From Planctomycetota bacterium (GTDB lineage: Bacteria > Planctomycetota > Phycisphaerae > WQYP01), in NCBI GenBank assembly GCA_021810145.1, contig JAJZJL010000010.1:1-57335 (forward strand): a stretch of 57,335 bases of DNA. The letters are read 5' to 3'. The notes under the pieces are model-generated. The model made no database searches. It worked only from the letters and a program-made list of their open reading frames with translations, and was not told where the DNA came from. This document shows, piece after piece, positions 37,494 through 46,890 of this stretch (its first letter is position 1; every line of letters starts with the position of its first letter). The translations under genes were made by a program, and so were the position numbers.

Positions 37494-38727
37494 TCTGACT
37501 GTGCCGCCGATTGATCAGCCGTTGCTGTACGCTCCGCGTCCGTATTGGGCGTGGGTGGCGGCGCGACTGTTTCGTCCGCTGCTGGTGCGGATATGCACGG
37601 CATATCTGGTTATTCTGGTGATCATTGCATTATTGGTGCCCCTGATTGCCAATGGACAACCGTATACGTGCGTTATTCCCGCCGCCGCCGGACATGCCGC
37701 CGTGCGTGAATATCCGCTGTTTGAGGATCTCAGCAGCACCGACTGGATTCTGCTGGCAGTGGCGGCGGCACTGGCAGTGCAGGGGGTTGTTCAATTAACA
37801 TCGCGCCGGCTCTCCCGCCCCCAACGCCTGATGCGCCGCCGGATCAGTTTTGTCATCATCGCGGGGATCACCATTATCGCCGGTTCGTTGATCGCCGCGT
37901 TGCATCATAACCGACTGGATGCCACCAATTACCGCAGCCTGGCCCGGCATGGCCTGATCACCCATGCGGTATTTCCACCCGTTCCCTGGGGCTACGCGGA
38001 AATGGAACCCTTGAGCAAGGGGCTGATTAACAAATTGCCTTCGCATCGTCACTGGCTGGGTACCGATGGCGATGGCCGGGATGAACTTTCGCGCCTGCTC
38101 TGGGGTGCCCGCATTGCCATGGGCGTGGGATTTGTCAGTCAGATTATCGCACTGGCATTGGGAATCATCGTCGGCGCGTTAACCGGTTACTTCGGCGGCA
38201 TATTTGATATCATCGGCATGCGGCTGGTGGAAATGGTCGAATCGATCCCCACTTTTTTTCTTATCCTGACTTTTGTAGCCATTTATGGCCGGCATATTCT
38301 CGACATCATGGTCATTATCGGTGTGACCGGCTGGACCGGGTACGCGCGCCTGCTGCGGGCGGAATTTTTCCGCATTCGCAATCTGGATTATGTTCTGGCG
38401 GCGCAGGGATCAGGCATGCCGCTGTGGCGGGTGCTTTTCAAGCACATGCTGCCCAATGGTGTTACACCGGTGCTGGTCTCGGCGGGCTTTGGCATGGCCG
38501 GTGCCGTTACCATTGAAGCATCTTTAAGCTATCTGGGCGTAGGTGTGCAGCCACCGACGGCGTCATGGGGGTCCATGCTCAATTCGGCCGGGAATCCGGC
38601 AACCGTCTTCCGCTGGTGGCAGGCACTGGGGCCGGGGCTGCTGATTTTTATAACCGTTCTGGCGTTTAACCTCATTGCTGAATCGCTGCGTGACGCCATT
38701 GATCCCACGACCATGGGCCGGAGATAA
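37486..38727 (+). CDS. oppC: Oligopeptide ABC transporter permease (OppC type, second copy, long)
   Basis: This 413-residue permease is of the OppC/YejE group. Beyond the usual six helices it has an N-terminal region of about 190 residues with three further hydrophobic segments, resembling the extended form seen in YejE-like proteins. The domain proper starts at [20 protein letters not shown]. The coupling loop [20 protein letters not shown] and the terminal [20 protein letters not shown] follow. It overlaps oppB by eight bases, and oppD starts five bases after its stop, so translational coupling places it as the main OppB partner. The copy at 33558 is a distant paralog. Confidence 0.9.
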   Translation: MTDLTVPPIDQPLLYAPRPYWAWVAARLFRPLLVRICTAYLVILVIIALLVPLIANGQPYTCVIPAAAGHAAVREYPLFEDLSSTDWILLAVAAALAVQGVVQLTSRRLSRPQRLMRRRISFVIIAGITIIAGSLIAALHHNRLDATNYRSLARHGLITHAVFPPVPWGYAEMEPLSKGLINKLPSHRHWLGTDGDGRDELSRLLWGARIAMGVGFVSQIIALALGIIVGALTGYFGGIFDIIGMRLVEMVESIPTFFLILTFVAIYGRHILDIMVIIGVTGWTGYARLLRAEFFRIRNLDYVLAAQGSGMPLWRVLFKHMLPNGVTPVLVSAGFGMAGAVTIEASLSYLGVGVQPPTASWGSMLNSAGNPATVFRWWQALGPGLLIFITVLAFNLIAESLRDAIDPTTMGRR

Positions 38728-38732
38728 GAGCT

Positions 38733-39809
38733 ATGATGCAACCATCGGTTCATTCCGCCGACCAGCCGCTGTTAAGCGTGCAAAATCTTACCACACGCTT
38801 CGATACGCCCGCCGGGGTGTTTAATGCGGTGGACGGCGTATCGTTTTCCATTTATCCGGGACAAACGCTGGCACTGGTGGGTGAAAGCGGATGCGGCAAA
38901 AGCGTTACCGCCCTGTCGCTGATGCGGCTGATAACCGAACCGGGCCGGATTGTCGGTGGACAGATCATCATGGAAAGCCGGGATTTATTATCCATCCCGG
39001 AATCGCAGATGCGGCGGGTACGCGGCGGAAAAATCGCCATGATTTTTCAGGAACCCATGACCAGCCTTAACCCGGTATTTACGGTTGGATTTCAGATTGT
39101 GGAAGCCATTCAACAGCACCAGAAAGTCTCCAGCAGTCAGGCCATTTCCATAGCGGAAGCCGCTCTACGCCGCGTGGGCGTGGCCGATGCCGCGCGACGG
39201 CTGCGGGATTATCCGCATCAGATGTCCGGCGGCATGAAGCAGCGCGTGATGATTGCCATGGCTCTGGCGTGCAACCCGTCGGTGCTGATTGCCGATGAAC
39301 CGACCACGGCGCTGGATGTCACCATTCAGGCGCAGATCCTTGAACTGCTTGAGGAATTGCGGACCACCACGAACATGGCGGTGCTGCTGATCACGCATGA
39401 TCTGGGAATTGTGGCGGAAAACGCGGATGTGGTGGCCATTATGTATGCGGGAAGAATTGTTGAATTCGCCACGGTTTATGAACTGTTCAATCATCCGCTG
39501 CATCCCTATACCCGCGGCCTGCTGGCGTGTGTTCCCCGATTGGGGCAGGAACATCAGCGCCTGCCGGCCATTCCCGGAACGGTTCCCAGTCCACTGGATT
39601 GGCCGCAGGGTTGCCGCTTTGAACCGCGTTGCACGCACTGCCAGGGAGAGGCAAGAATCCGTTGTAAACAGGGAATGCCGCCGTTAAATGAGGTTTCGCC
39701 GGGCCACTGGGTGGCGACATTTTCCGCCCCCGGCTTTGATGGCGCACCTGGAACGCACCCCGCGCTGGCATTCCGTCGTTCGGAAAAGCCGCCGGCTATG
39801 ATGGCGTAG
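38733..39809 (+). CDS. oppD: Oligopeptide ABC transporter ATPase (OppD type)
   Basis: This 358-residue ATPase drives peptide uptake. Motifs are Walker [16 protein letters not shown], signature [15 protein letters not shown] and Walker [14 protein letters not shown], with the switch His in LITHDLG. The C-terminal oligopeptide-transporter extension contains the cysteine cluster [18 protein letters not shown], which in related ATPases holds an iron-sulfur cluster. The order after two permeases and before OppF is standard. It starts five bases after oppC and ends about 50 bases before the likely oppF start. Confidence 0.93.
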   Translation: MMQPSVHSADQPLLSVQNLTTRFDTPAGVFNAVDGVSFSIYPGQTLALVGESGCGKSVTALSLMRLITEPGRIVGGQIIMESRDLLSIPESQMRRVRGGKIAMIFQEPMTSLNPVFTVGFQIVEAIQQHQKVSSSQAISIAEAALRRVGVADAARRLRDYPHQMSGGMKQRVMIAMALACNPSVLIADEPTTALDVTIQAQILELLEELRTTTNMAVLLITHDLGIVAENADVVAIMYAGRIVEFATVYELFNHPLHPYTRGLLACVPRLGQEHQRLPAIPGTVPSPLDWPQGCRFEPRCTHCQGEARIRCKQGMPPLNEVSPGHWVATFSAPGFDGAPGTHPALAFRRSEKPPAMMA

Positions 39810-39858
39810 AGCAGTGAACGCTCACCGCTTTACTGTTGAAAGTTATTTGGAGTGCCGC

Positions 39859-40890
39859 ATGGAATTAAATACGCTGCCAGAGCAACGCTTGGGCAAGGAG
39901 CCGGCACAGACGCCTCTGCTGGAGGTGCGAGATTTATCGGTGGCATTTCCAATCCGCAGCGGGTTGCTGCAAACCGTCACCGGGCGCATTGCGGCGGTGA
40001 ATCATATCTCGCTGCGGATCAATCCGGGGGAAACTTTGGGCCTGGTGGGAGAATCGGGATGTGGTAAAACCACGGCGGGAAGAGCGATTCTGCGTTTGAT
40101 TCCCCATGGAATCGCCGAGATTTCCGGGCAGGTGCTCTTTGAATCAACGGACATATACGCCGTGCATGCCGCCAGATTGCGTGCCATGCGGCGGCATATT
40201 CAAGTGATTTTTCAGGACCCTGTAGGCTCATTAAATCCACGTATGACCGTGGGCGCGATGATCGGCGAGCCGCTGCTGGTGCATCGGCTGGTGCCCAAGG
40301 CGGATATTCCCGCCCGCGTGGTGGAGTTGTTGCAAAAGGTCGGCTTTACCGGCGATGTCATGAACCGCTATCCGCATGAGTTTTCCGGCGGTCAGCGCCA
40401 GCGCATCGGCATTGCCCGGGCATTGGCTTTAAACCCCCGCTTGATCGTGTGCGATGAGCCGGTATCGGCACTGGACGTTTCCATTCAGGCGCAGGTGCTG
40501 AATTTATTGAGTGATCTGCAAAGCGAAATGGGATTATCATACCTGTTCATCGCGCATAATCTGGCGGTGGTGGAACATTTTTCTGATCGCATTGCGGTAA
40601 TGTATCTGGGCAGAATTGTTGAAACTGCCGAGGCTCGCACGCTCACACGCGACCCGAAACACCCCTACACTCAGGCCCTGCTGTCGGCAGTGCCTAAGCC
40701 GGAAGTGAATCGGACGGACCATCGCATTGTTTTGCAGGGCGAAGTGCCCAGCCCCGCCAATCCGCCCTCGGGCTGCCCATTTCACCCGCGCTGTCCGATT
40801 GCCACCGAACGCTGTAAACGAGAAATGCCCCCCATGGAAATCAAAGGCGGCGATCCGGCGCATTACGCGGCTTGTTGGGAAACAAGCTGA
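39859..40890 (+). CDS. oppF: Oligopeptide ABC transporter ATPase (OppF type)
   Basis: This 343-residue second ATPase pairs with OppD. Motifs are Walker [17 protein letters not shown]-loop [14 protein letters not shown], signature [15 protein letters not shown] and Walker [14 protein letters not shown]. The C-terminal cysteine cluster reads [14 protein letters not shown]. The frame is open to GTG 39814, but ATG 39859 has GGAG six bases before it and leaves a normal N-terminus. This is the last gene of the transporter operon. No terminator with a T run follows; a 500-base spacer comes next. Confidence 0.92.
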   Translation: MELNTLPEQRLGKEPAQTPLLEVRDLSVAFPIRSGLLQTVTGRIAAVNHISLRINPGETLGLVGESGCGKTTAGRAILRLIPHGIAEISGQVLFESTDIYAVHAARLRAMRRHIQVIFQDPVGSLNPRMTVGAMIGEPLLVHRLVPKADIPARVVELLQKVGFTGDVMNRYPHEFSGGQRQRIGIARALALNPRLIVCDEPVSALDVSIQAQVLNLLSDLQSEMGLSYLFIAHNLAVVEHFSDRIAVMYLGRIVETAEARTLTRDPKHPYTQALLSAVPKPEVNRTDHRIVLQGEVPSPANPPSGCPFHPRCPIATERCKREMPPMEIKGGDPAHYAACWETS

Positions 40891-41414
40891 CGGCCACTTA
40901 TTGCCCATGCCCGCCGGGCGGACGGTGGTCTGATATCGGGTAACACAAAACCTTCCATATTTATCGCCGGGGTGTTGTTTTCCACAACGCGACATGTGAC
41001 CGGTGGGTCCGGCGATCGCAAGCAAGTCGCACTCGGAACCACCGCAAATCGTCCGGCAGTCATAGCAGGCATGCCGCAAGATTCGAGAGGCAATATTTAT
41101 CAACTGGAGCATTCGGCAAAGCATATGGGCTTGCAGAACGGAATGCCGCATAGACCGTTATTCGAAGCGATTCCAATGTAGGAGAAATCCATGGATTGAC
41201 CATTTCATTGGCCTGCAGCATCTAAGTTTCCACAATATCAGCATTTTTTTATTTTGATTGGCTCGACGGATTGGTATAATACCGCGGGTTGATATGGAGG
41301 GATGGGCCGATGGTTGTCCGCATCGGCCAGCAGGCAGCCGAAGGTGGGGGTTGATGTTGACAGAGAATTTTCAGGAAAACGGATGATGTTTTGGTCTGTT
41401 TACCGGAGCGCCCT
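40891..41414. other. Spacer before the second glycosyltransferase pair
   Basis: I see no gene in these 520 bases. The only clear signal is a TATAAT hexamer at 41275-41280 with TTGATT 15 bases upstream, a likely promoter for the glycosyltransferase gene that follows. Confidence 0.4.
41254..41280 (+). promoter_or_regulatory. Candidate promoter TTGATT-N15-TATAAT
   Basis: A consensus TATAAT (41275-41280) sits in an A/T-rich island with a weak TTGATT at 41254-41259. It lies about 135 bases before the glycosyltransferase start. Confidence 0.4.
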
Positions 41415-42455
41415 GTGGGACCGCGAGTATCAATATGTATCCCCACGCACAACCGCGCAGACTTGCTGCAGCGCACGTTGAAGAGTATTGCGGCAATGCA
41501 GCGCCCTGCATCTGTGGCATGCGAAATTATTGTTGTTGCCAATTGCTGCAATGATAATACATCGCGTGTTGTAAACGATATGGCCCCGCTGCTGCCGGCA
41601 CCTGTGACATTTGTGGAAGAAATGGAAGAGGGCGTCGTGGCGGCACGAAACCGGGCGGTACGCCATGCCAAAGGGAATATCATCGCATTTTTAGATGATG
41701 ATGTTCAGGTCGATTCCCTGTGGCTGCATGAACTGCTTAACACCTTTGATTCTGAAAAGCCTGATATTCTGGTGGGTCGAATCAATCTTGACTGGCATGG
41801 CTTAACCAAACCAGCATGGTTTGATGCCGGTATGGGGCAGTATCTGGCAGAGGTGGAACTGGGCGATATTCCCATGCTTCTGCAGAATCCATTGGGGGCG
41901 GCGGCCAATCTGGCGATAACCCGGGATATGCTCCGCCGCACCGGAGAATTCCGTTGCCCGCTGGATCGATGCGGCAAACGCACCGCGGGAGAAGATACCG
42001 ATTTGATCGCTCGGGCGATGCGGCTGAACGGACGGGTTCTTTATGCACCATCCGTGGCTGTCTCTCATTATGTGGCGCCGGAAAGACTGGCGGTTCGCTA
42101 TCTTCGCGGGGTGGCTTTTGATGTCGGGATGGCCGAGTATCTTATGTCACCTCATGCCACGCCGGGCGACCTGACTTCGCACCTGGTGAAGAAAATTCCG
42201 CGATTGATTGAACGATCGTTGCGATTGCTGCTGGTATTGCCGTTTCATCGCCGCGCCGCCGCCCGACTGCGGGTAAGTCTGGCCAAAACACGCGGCAATA
42301 TTCGCGGAATATCGTTATGTATCTGGCGCAGCGTCCTGCGCCCACGACCGATTATGCCATTGGTTCGCACCAGCCTGACGGAAAGACCAGCTGATATCGT
42401 ACCGGGTAACATGGCAGTGCAATCGGATGATTTTATGCCCCGTCCGGAGGCGTAA
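41415..42455 (+). CDS. Family 2 glycosyltransferase (paralog of 17218)
   Basis: This 346-residue GT-A glycosyltransferase is closely similar in layout to the one at 17218. It shares the N-terminal SICIPTHNRADLLQRTLKSI, an acceptor loop EEGVVAARNRAVRHAKGN, the metal-binding motif AFLDDDVQVD and the catalytic region RTAGEDTDLIARAM. A basic tail with amphipathic helices follows. The frame is open from TTG 41391, but GTG 41415 has GGAG six bases upstream and starts right at the fold, so I prefer it. The two-domain glycosyltransferase begins about 230 bases after its stop. At 17-18 kb the equivalent pair is divergent; here it is codirectional. Confidence 0.86.
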   Translation: MGPRVSICIPTHNRADLLQRTLKSIAAMQRPASVACEIIVVANCCNDNTSRVVNDMAPLLPAPVTFVEEMEEGVVAARNRAVRHAKGNIIAFLDDDVQVDSLWLHELLNTFDSEKPDILVGRINLDWHGLTKPAWFDAGMGQYLAEVELGDIPMLLQNPLGAAANLAITRDMLRRTGEFRCPLDRCGKRTAGEDTDLIARAMRLNGRVLYAPSVAVSHYVAPERLAVRYLRGVAFDVGMAEYLMSPHATPGDLTSHLVKKIPRLIERSLRLLLVLPFHRRAAARLRVSLAKTRGNIRGISLCIWRSVLRPRPIMPLVRTSLTERPADIVPGNMAVQSDDFMPRPEA

Positions 42456-42683
42456 TGGCCGGAACCACCATGCCGGCAGTTACAGCATGACGTTAGCGGG
42501 ACCGTTATACTAAAATGCCACCGTTTATAAGCCGAGAATTCCGAAAATCTGGTTTTTTATGATCACGGGATGCGGTTGCGGACAATTGGCGCACACGCGT
42601 GGAAGGATATGGCGAAGTAGAGATAGCGGCTGGATTGATACGCCAAAGACAGCATGGTTAACAAGAACGCCCGGAAACACTTC

Positions 42684-44975
42684 ATGAGCAACAACCCCGA
42701 TACCAGCTATCCCACGTTGCCCGTTGCCGATACCGTGCCGGCAGGCCAGGCACGGGTGTGTATTGCTTCTCCCGACATTTCCGGCCCCATTAAGAATGGA
42801 GGGATCGGTACAGCCTACAAAGCCCTGGCAATGGCACTGGCGCGCGGTGGACATGATGTAACGATTCTTTATCCGCATGGCCGCCATTCAGAAGACGGCC
42901 CCATTTCGCACTGGATTGAATTTTACGCGTCGCACGGCATTCGGTTTGTGCCGCTGTTTTTGCCCACTGATACGGCACTGGAAGGCACCAGAGCAATGAA
43001 ACTCAGCTACGCCGTCTTTGATTATTTCTACACCCAAACCACCGCCTACGATGTGATTCATTTTCCGGAATGGTTGGCATTGGGGTATTACACACTTTGC
43101 GCCAAACAGCAGGGACTGATATTGCAAAAAAGTACCATTGTCGTGGGGTTACACAGCCCGCATCTCTGGAATATGCGGCACAACAATGAACCGGTGATGG
43201 ATACCGATGTTTTGACGCTGGATTTTATGGAACGCCGGTGTGCTGCGATGGCGGATGTGGTGGTCAGCCCCAGTGCCTATATGATTCATTGGTGCCGAGG
43301 GCAAGGCTGGGAGTTTCCCGCCAACACGCACGTGCAACCGTATGTTCTGCCCGAGTCCGAGGGTACAGCCAATATCAGTCGCATCTCGCAACAGGCCATT
43401 AAGGAAATTGTATTTTTTGGCCGCCTTGATACGCGCAAGGGCCTGCAATTATTCTGTGACGCCATGGATCAATCGGCCATACGCCATCGAACGGATATTC
43501 AGGTGACATTTCTGGGCCGGTCCGTCGAGATCAATGGATTAAGGTCAACTGAAATCATCGGCCGGCGCAGCCGGACCTGGCAATCTCCGGTGAAACTGAT
43601 AACAGATCTGGGGCGGGATGCGGCGGTGAAGTATCTGCGTGAACCGGGACGATTGGCGGTTATCGCATCGCTGGCGGACAATTCTCCCAATACCGTTTAT
43701 GAGTGCATATCCAATGGCATTGCCTTTGTGGCGTTGCGGACAGGCGGTATTCCGGAGGTTATCGCATCCGAGGATCTACCGCACGTTTGCTGCCAGGCAA
43801 ATTCGGCCGCACTGGCCAGGCACCTGGAACAGGCATTGGCCCGGCCACCGGTACTGGCACGGCCGGCGATGAATTTTGCGGTTAATGAAAAAACATGGAA
43901 TCAGTGGCATGCAAGTTTTGGTGCCGCAAAACCATCGGATGTAATCACACATACCGACGCCGGCCACCATTCCGGCGCAATAACTGATAAACCGGCAACT
44001 CTTGTTGGCGTCTACGCGGCTGCGACGGATGCAAACAGCCGGAGCGGAAGCGATGAACAATCGCCGATCATCAGTGTTTGCCTGGTGCAGCAGAGCGATA
44101 TCCACCAAACACGCTGGGCCATTAACAGCCTGAAAATGCAGGATTATTCACCGCTGCGGGTAGTGGTGGCACTGCGCGAGGATTTTGAAAAGGAAGAGGA
44201 CGGCGCAGGACGGCAGTTGCTCGCGGATGTCACAGCGATGGGATGGAGAATGATTTATTTCAATACCATCAATAAACAATCCGCTTATGATTTGGCGGCA
44301 ACATCCACGGACAGCAAACTGCTGGCGCTGATGGACGACAGTGTTTGTCTGACTCCCAATGCCATAAGCTTATTCGCGCAGGCAATGGCCGCCGGTGGAG
44401 CCGATTTGTTGACCAGTTGGGCCCGCGTGGCGGATACCACCTCCCAGGTGGATTTCAACACAACCCCGGATCGAATCCAATTATTTGCCGCAGCACCCGC
44501 GGCCGGGCTTTTTGAAAATGTATTTGGTGGAAATATGGTACTGATATCGAGAAAAGCTTACGATTCGCTGGGTGGATTTGTTTCACCCGCGTACGATGGG
44601 CATTGCGTCGGAAATGATGATGCATGGTGGTTGTTTTATGCGCGTGCGGCATTATCCGCTTGCAACATGCAGTGCGTACCGCTGCCACTGCTCCAGTTTA
44701 TACGGGATACGCAAGCCACCAAGTCGGGAAACGTTCCGATTGATTACGCATTGGCCGATATTTATCGTCAACACGGGGATCCCGAACTTTTTTCGTTGCT
44801 GCTGTTTGCACAGGCGATAAAGCGCAAGGCGGAATTCACGTTGCCGCACTGGAACGGAACCGGCCCGGTCCGTTTAGGCCTGAAACGGGAAATGATGGAA
44901 ACCATAAAAGATCTTCGCCGCAAAACCAGACGGATTCGCTACTTGTTCAAAGGAAAGCCACCACCTCGGAATTAG
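42684..44975 (+). CDS. Two-domain glycosyltransferase (GT4 plus degenerate GT2)
   Basis: This 763-residue protein is paralogous to that at 18272. The N-terminal GT4 domain (about residues 1-400) has the Gly-rich start GPIKNGGIGTAYKALAMALA, the hinge EIVFFGRLDTRKGLQLFCDA and a D332-x7-E340 form of the E-x7-E motif in ADNSPNTVYE. From about residue 460 a GT2 domain begins with SVCLVQQSDIHQTRWAINSL, but its nucleotide-binding motif reads VVVALRED rather than VDDGS. Its metal motif is D551-D552-S553. The second half therefore looks impaired while the first half seems intact, the reverse of the paralog. ATG 42654 is an alternative start; 42684 has GGAAA upstream. Confidence 0.84.
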   Translation: MSNNPDTSYPTLPVADTVPAGQARVCIASPDISGPIKNGGIGTAYKALAMALARGGHDVTILYPHGRHSEDGPISHWIEFYASHGIRFVPLFLPTDTALEGTRAMKLSYAVFDYFYTQTTAYDVIHFPEWLALGYYTLCAKQQGLILQKSTIVVGLHSPHLWNMRHNNEPVMDTDVLTLDFMERRCAAMADVVVSPSAYMIHWCRGQGWEFPANTHVQPYVLPESEGTANISRISQQAIKEIVFFGRLDTRKGLQLFCDAMDQSAIRHRTDIQVTFLGRSVEINGLRSTEIIGRRSRTWQSPVKLITDLGRDAAVKYLREPGRLAVIASLADNSPNTVYECISNGIAFVALRTGGIPEVIASEDLPHVCCQANSAALARHLEQALARPPVLARPAMNFAVNEKTWNQWHASFGAAKPSDVITHTDAGHHSGAITDKPATLVGVYAAATDANSRSGSDEQSPIISVCLVQQSDIHQTRWAINSLKMQDYSPLRVVVALREDFEKEEDGAGRQLLADVTAMGWRMIYFNTINKQSAYDLAATSTDSKLLALMDDSVCLTPNAISLFAQAMAAGGADLLTSWARVADTTSQVDFNTTPDRIQLFAAAPAAGLFENVFGGNMVLISRKAYDSLGGFVSPAYDGHCVGNDDAWWLFYARAALSACNMQCVPLPLLQFIRDTQATKSGNVPIDYALADIYRQHGDPELFSLLLFAQAIKRKAEFTLPHWNGTGPVRLGLKREMMETIKDLRRKTRRIRYLFKGKPPPRN

Positions 44976-45431
44976 GTTTCCCCATCGCTTGAGCACGCCT
45001 GATGCACCTGGTTCATCGGCATCAAATGAGCGTTCGTACTGAGGAGCTTTTCTGTGCGACATAAATGCCCGCTCCATGGTGGTGCATTTACCAGGCTCAC
45101 ATTCCGCGATTTTAACCCCGCCTTGACCGCGTTGGATTCCTTACCGCGCACGATGCGGTCGGACTCCAACGGACGGACAAATGCAGGTCCGTTATTCCTG
45201 GCGCAGGGGGCGACGAGCTACCGCCGTGCGCACAGAGTCAGCAGTGCCGCTGATTTTCGCATGGCCATTGAACGACTGCCCGTAAACCCGGCTCGCCATG
45301 TTCCGCCAAGGCGGACATTTCTATTGTGGCTTGACACCCGCGTTTTGGACTTTTGCGGTTTTTTCTTATTCGGGGTATACTGCGGAGCTTTGAATTTGTT
45401 AATGGACGGTTAACATACTGAGGATTTGAAC
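44976..45431. other. Spacer and leader of the small basic gene
   Basis: About 450 bases without a gene I can support. A frame at 45054-45413 has a good GAGGAG before its GTG, but its product is not protein-like and it runs through the promoter below. A perfect inverted repeat TCCGCC-AA-GGCGGA is at 45302-45315 and a TTGACA hexamer at 45331-45336. Confidence 0.4.
45353..45381 (+). promoter_or_regulatory. Candidate promoter TTGCGG-N17-TATACT of the bL37-like gene
   Basis: TTGCGG (45353-45358), 17 bases, TATACT (45376-45381). Hexamers and spacing are identical to those at 22608-22636. It predicts a leader of about 40 bases before ATG 45432. Confidence 0.5.
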
Positions 45432-45548
45432 ATGGCACGCAGAAAGAGAAATCATAAGTTACGTTGGGCCGGCAAGGCCGCTAATCATGGCCGCAAGCCC
45501 AGCCGCGGTCGGATCAAAGGGTGGAGCGCTAAGCACTACGGCCTGTAA
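45432..45548 (+). CDS. 38-residue basic protein resembling ribosomal protein bL37
   Basis: This is a very small gene with a good ribosome-binding site (GAGGA at 45420-45424, seven bases before ATG) and a likely promoter. The product starts MARRKRNHKLRWAGKAANHG and continues RKPSRGRIKGWSAKHYGL, with more than a third Arg, Lys and His and only one acidic-free stretch throughout. The block KAANHGRKPS resembles the ANHGKRPN signature of actinobacterial bL37, a small protein of the large ribosomal subunit. The first 28 residues are of the same length and basic character, with a C-terminal addition of about 12 residues. It is too short for ordinary gene calling. The 3' end overlaps the convergent aroA by 20 bases. 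Identity as a ribosomal protein is inference from this short similarity. Confidence 0.7.
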   Translation: MARRKRNHKLRWAGKAANHGRKPSRGRIKGWSAKHYGL

Positions 45549-46857
45549 TACAGGCTTGGAAATCCTTGAAAAATTCAGGATAGGTCTTGGCCGCACACTG
45601 AGGGTTCTCAATTTCAATACCGGCAATGCGCGTTGCGGCAACCGCAAAGGCCATAGCCATGCGATGGTCGTCATAGGTGCTGATACGGGCTGCGTGCGGT
45701 TTGGCCGGCGGATCGATGACAATGCTGTCGGTCGTGGTGGAAACCACCGCACCTAGTTTGGTGAGTTCCTTTTCCAGGGCACTGAGCCGGTCCGTTTCCT
45801 TCACCCGCAAATTTCCGACATTCAATATCCGCGTTGGCCCCTGGGCAAACAGGGCCACGACCGCCAATGTTTGAACCATATCTGGAATACCATTCATATT
45901 GATGGTAATACCGGTGAGATTGCGGCAGCCCCCCAGATGAATGGCATCTGATTCCATCATCATGTTGGCTCCCATTTGCCGCAACACATCGGCAAACAAA
46001 ACGTCTCCCTGCAGGGAATTTCTACCCAACCCCTGTATCGTGACCTGTGAACCGGGGCATATGGCGGCGGCGGCAAGGAAATAACTGGCGTTGCTGGCGT
46101 CCGGCTCAATGGCGTATTGCCGGCCCTGATAGCCAACGCCATTGGGGATATGAATAACCCGATTCGCGGCGGCGTTATCCGCCATGCGCGCGGTCTGACT
46201 GATCACGCCGAACTGCTCCATCATAGCCAAGGTCATGCGAACATAAGGTTCACTGGTAACCGGCCCGATTAATTCGACATTCACAGCGGTGCGGGCCAAT
46301 GGAGCGGCCATAAGAATCGCGGAAATATACTGGCTGCTTTGCGTGGCGGAAAACCGGCAGGTACCGCCGGCCAAGCCCCCTCCCACACGAACCGGCGGAT
46401 AGCCGGACTGCCCGGCGTAATCAGCCGTGGCACCGATGGCTCGCAACGCGGTAACGAGTTCGCCAATCGGGCGTTGTCTCATGCGTTCCACACCATCCAG
46501 GACATATTGCCCTTCCGCGGCGGAACACATGGCCGCAAGAAAGCGAATCGTCGTACCGGAATTGCCGCAAAACAGTTCAGCCGACGCATTGGGTATCTTT
46601 CCGCCCAGGCCTTGAATGGTAATACTGTGTCCCGGCTGATCCACGCTTAAGGCAAAGCCCAGCTTTTGCAGAGATTCGATCATACGCTGGGTGTCATCGG
46701 CAAACAGCACGCCGGTCAGCATGCTTGTACCGTTGGCCATGGCCGCCAAAGGCAGCGCCCGGTTGGTAATGCTTTTACTGCCCGCAATACGCGGTGAGGC
46801 CTTAAAGGGCCGCATTGGCGGGATGATGGTCATGAGGTCTGGGCTTGGATCGGGCAT
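45529..46857 (-). CDS. aroA: 5-enolpyruvylshikimate-3-phosphate synthase
   Basis: This 442-residue EPSP synthase performs the sixth step of the shikimate pathway to aromatic amino acids. Substrate-binding segments are GSKSITNRALPLAA near the start, FCGNSGTTIRFLAAMCSA (about residues 95-112), the catalytic Asp/Lys region NGIPDMVQTLAV, VKETDRLSALEKEL, and near the end YDDHRMAMAFAVA. The glycine loop reads NSGTTIR, not the NAGTAMR form of E. coli. The start is either ATG 46857 or ATG 46833; neither has a strong ribosome-binding site. Its 3' end overlaps the opposite bL37-like gene by 20 bases. Confidence 0.94.
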   Translation of the reverse strand: MPDPSPDLMTIIPPMRPFKASPRIAGSKSITNRALPLAAMANGTSMLTGVLFADDTQRMIESLQKLGFALSVDQPGHSITIQGLGGKIPNASAELFCGNSGTTIRFLAAMCSAAEGQYVLDGVERMRQRPIGELVTALRAIGATADYAGQSGYPPVRVGGGLAGGTCRFSATQSSQYISAILMAAPLARTAVNVELIGPVTSEPYVRMTLAMMEQFGVISQTARMADNAAANRVIHIPNGVGYQGRQYAIEPDASNASYFLAAAAICPGSQVTIQGLGRNSLQGDVLFADVLRQMGANMMMESDAIHLGGCRNLTGITINMNGIPDMVQTLAVVALFAQGPTRILNVGNLRVKETDRLSALEKELTKLGAVVSTTTDSIVIDPPAKPHAARISTYDDHRMAMAFAVAATRIAGIEIENPQCAAKTYPEFFKDFQACITGRSA

Positions 46858-46890
46858 AAAGGCAACAACGCTTCCCGTGAGACTGCCGGA

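Noticed and set aside
45054..45413. 119-codon frame with GAGGAG before a GTG start
   Set aside because: The ribosome-binding site is attractive, but the product has no recognisable composition or motif and the frame covers the promoter of the bL37-like gene. I keep it as doubtful, not as a gene.
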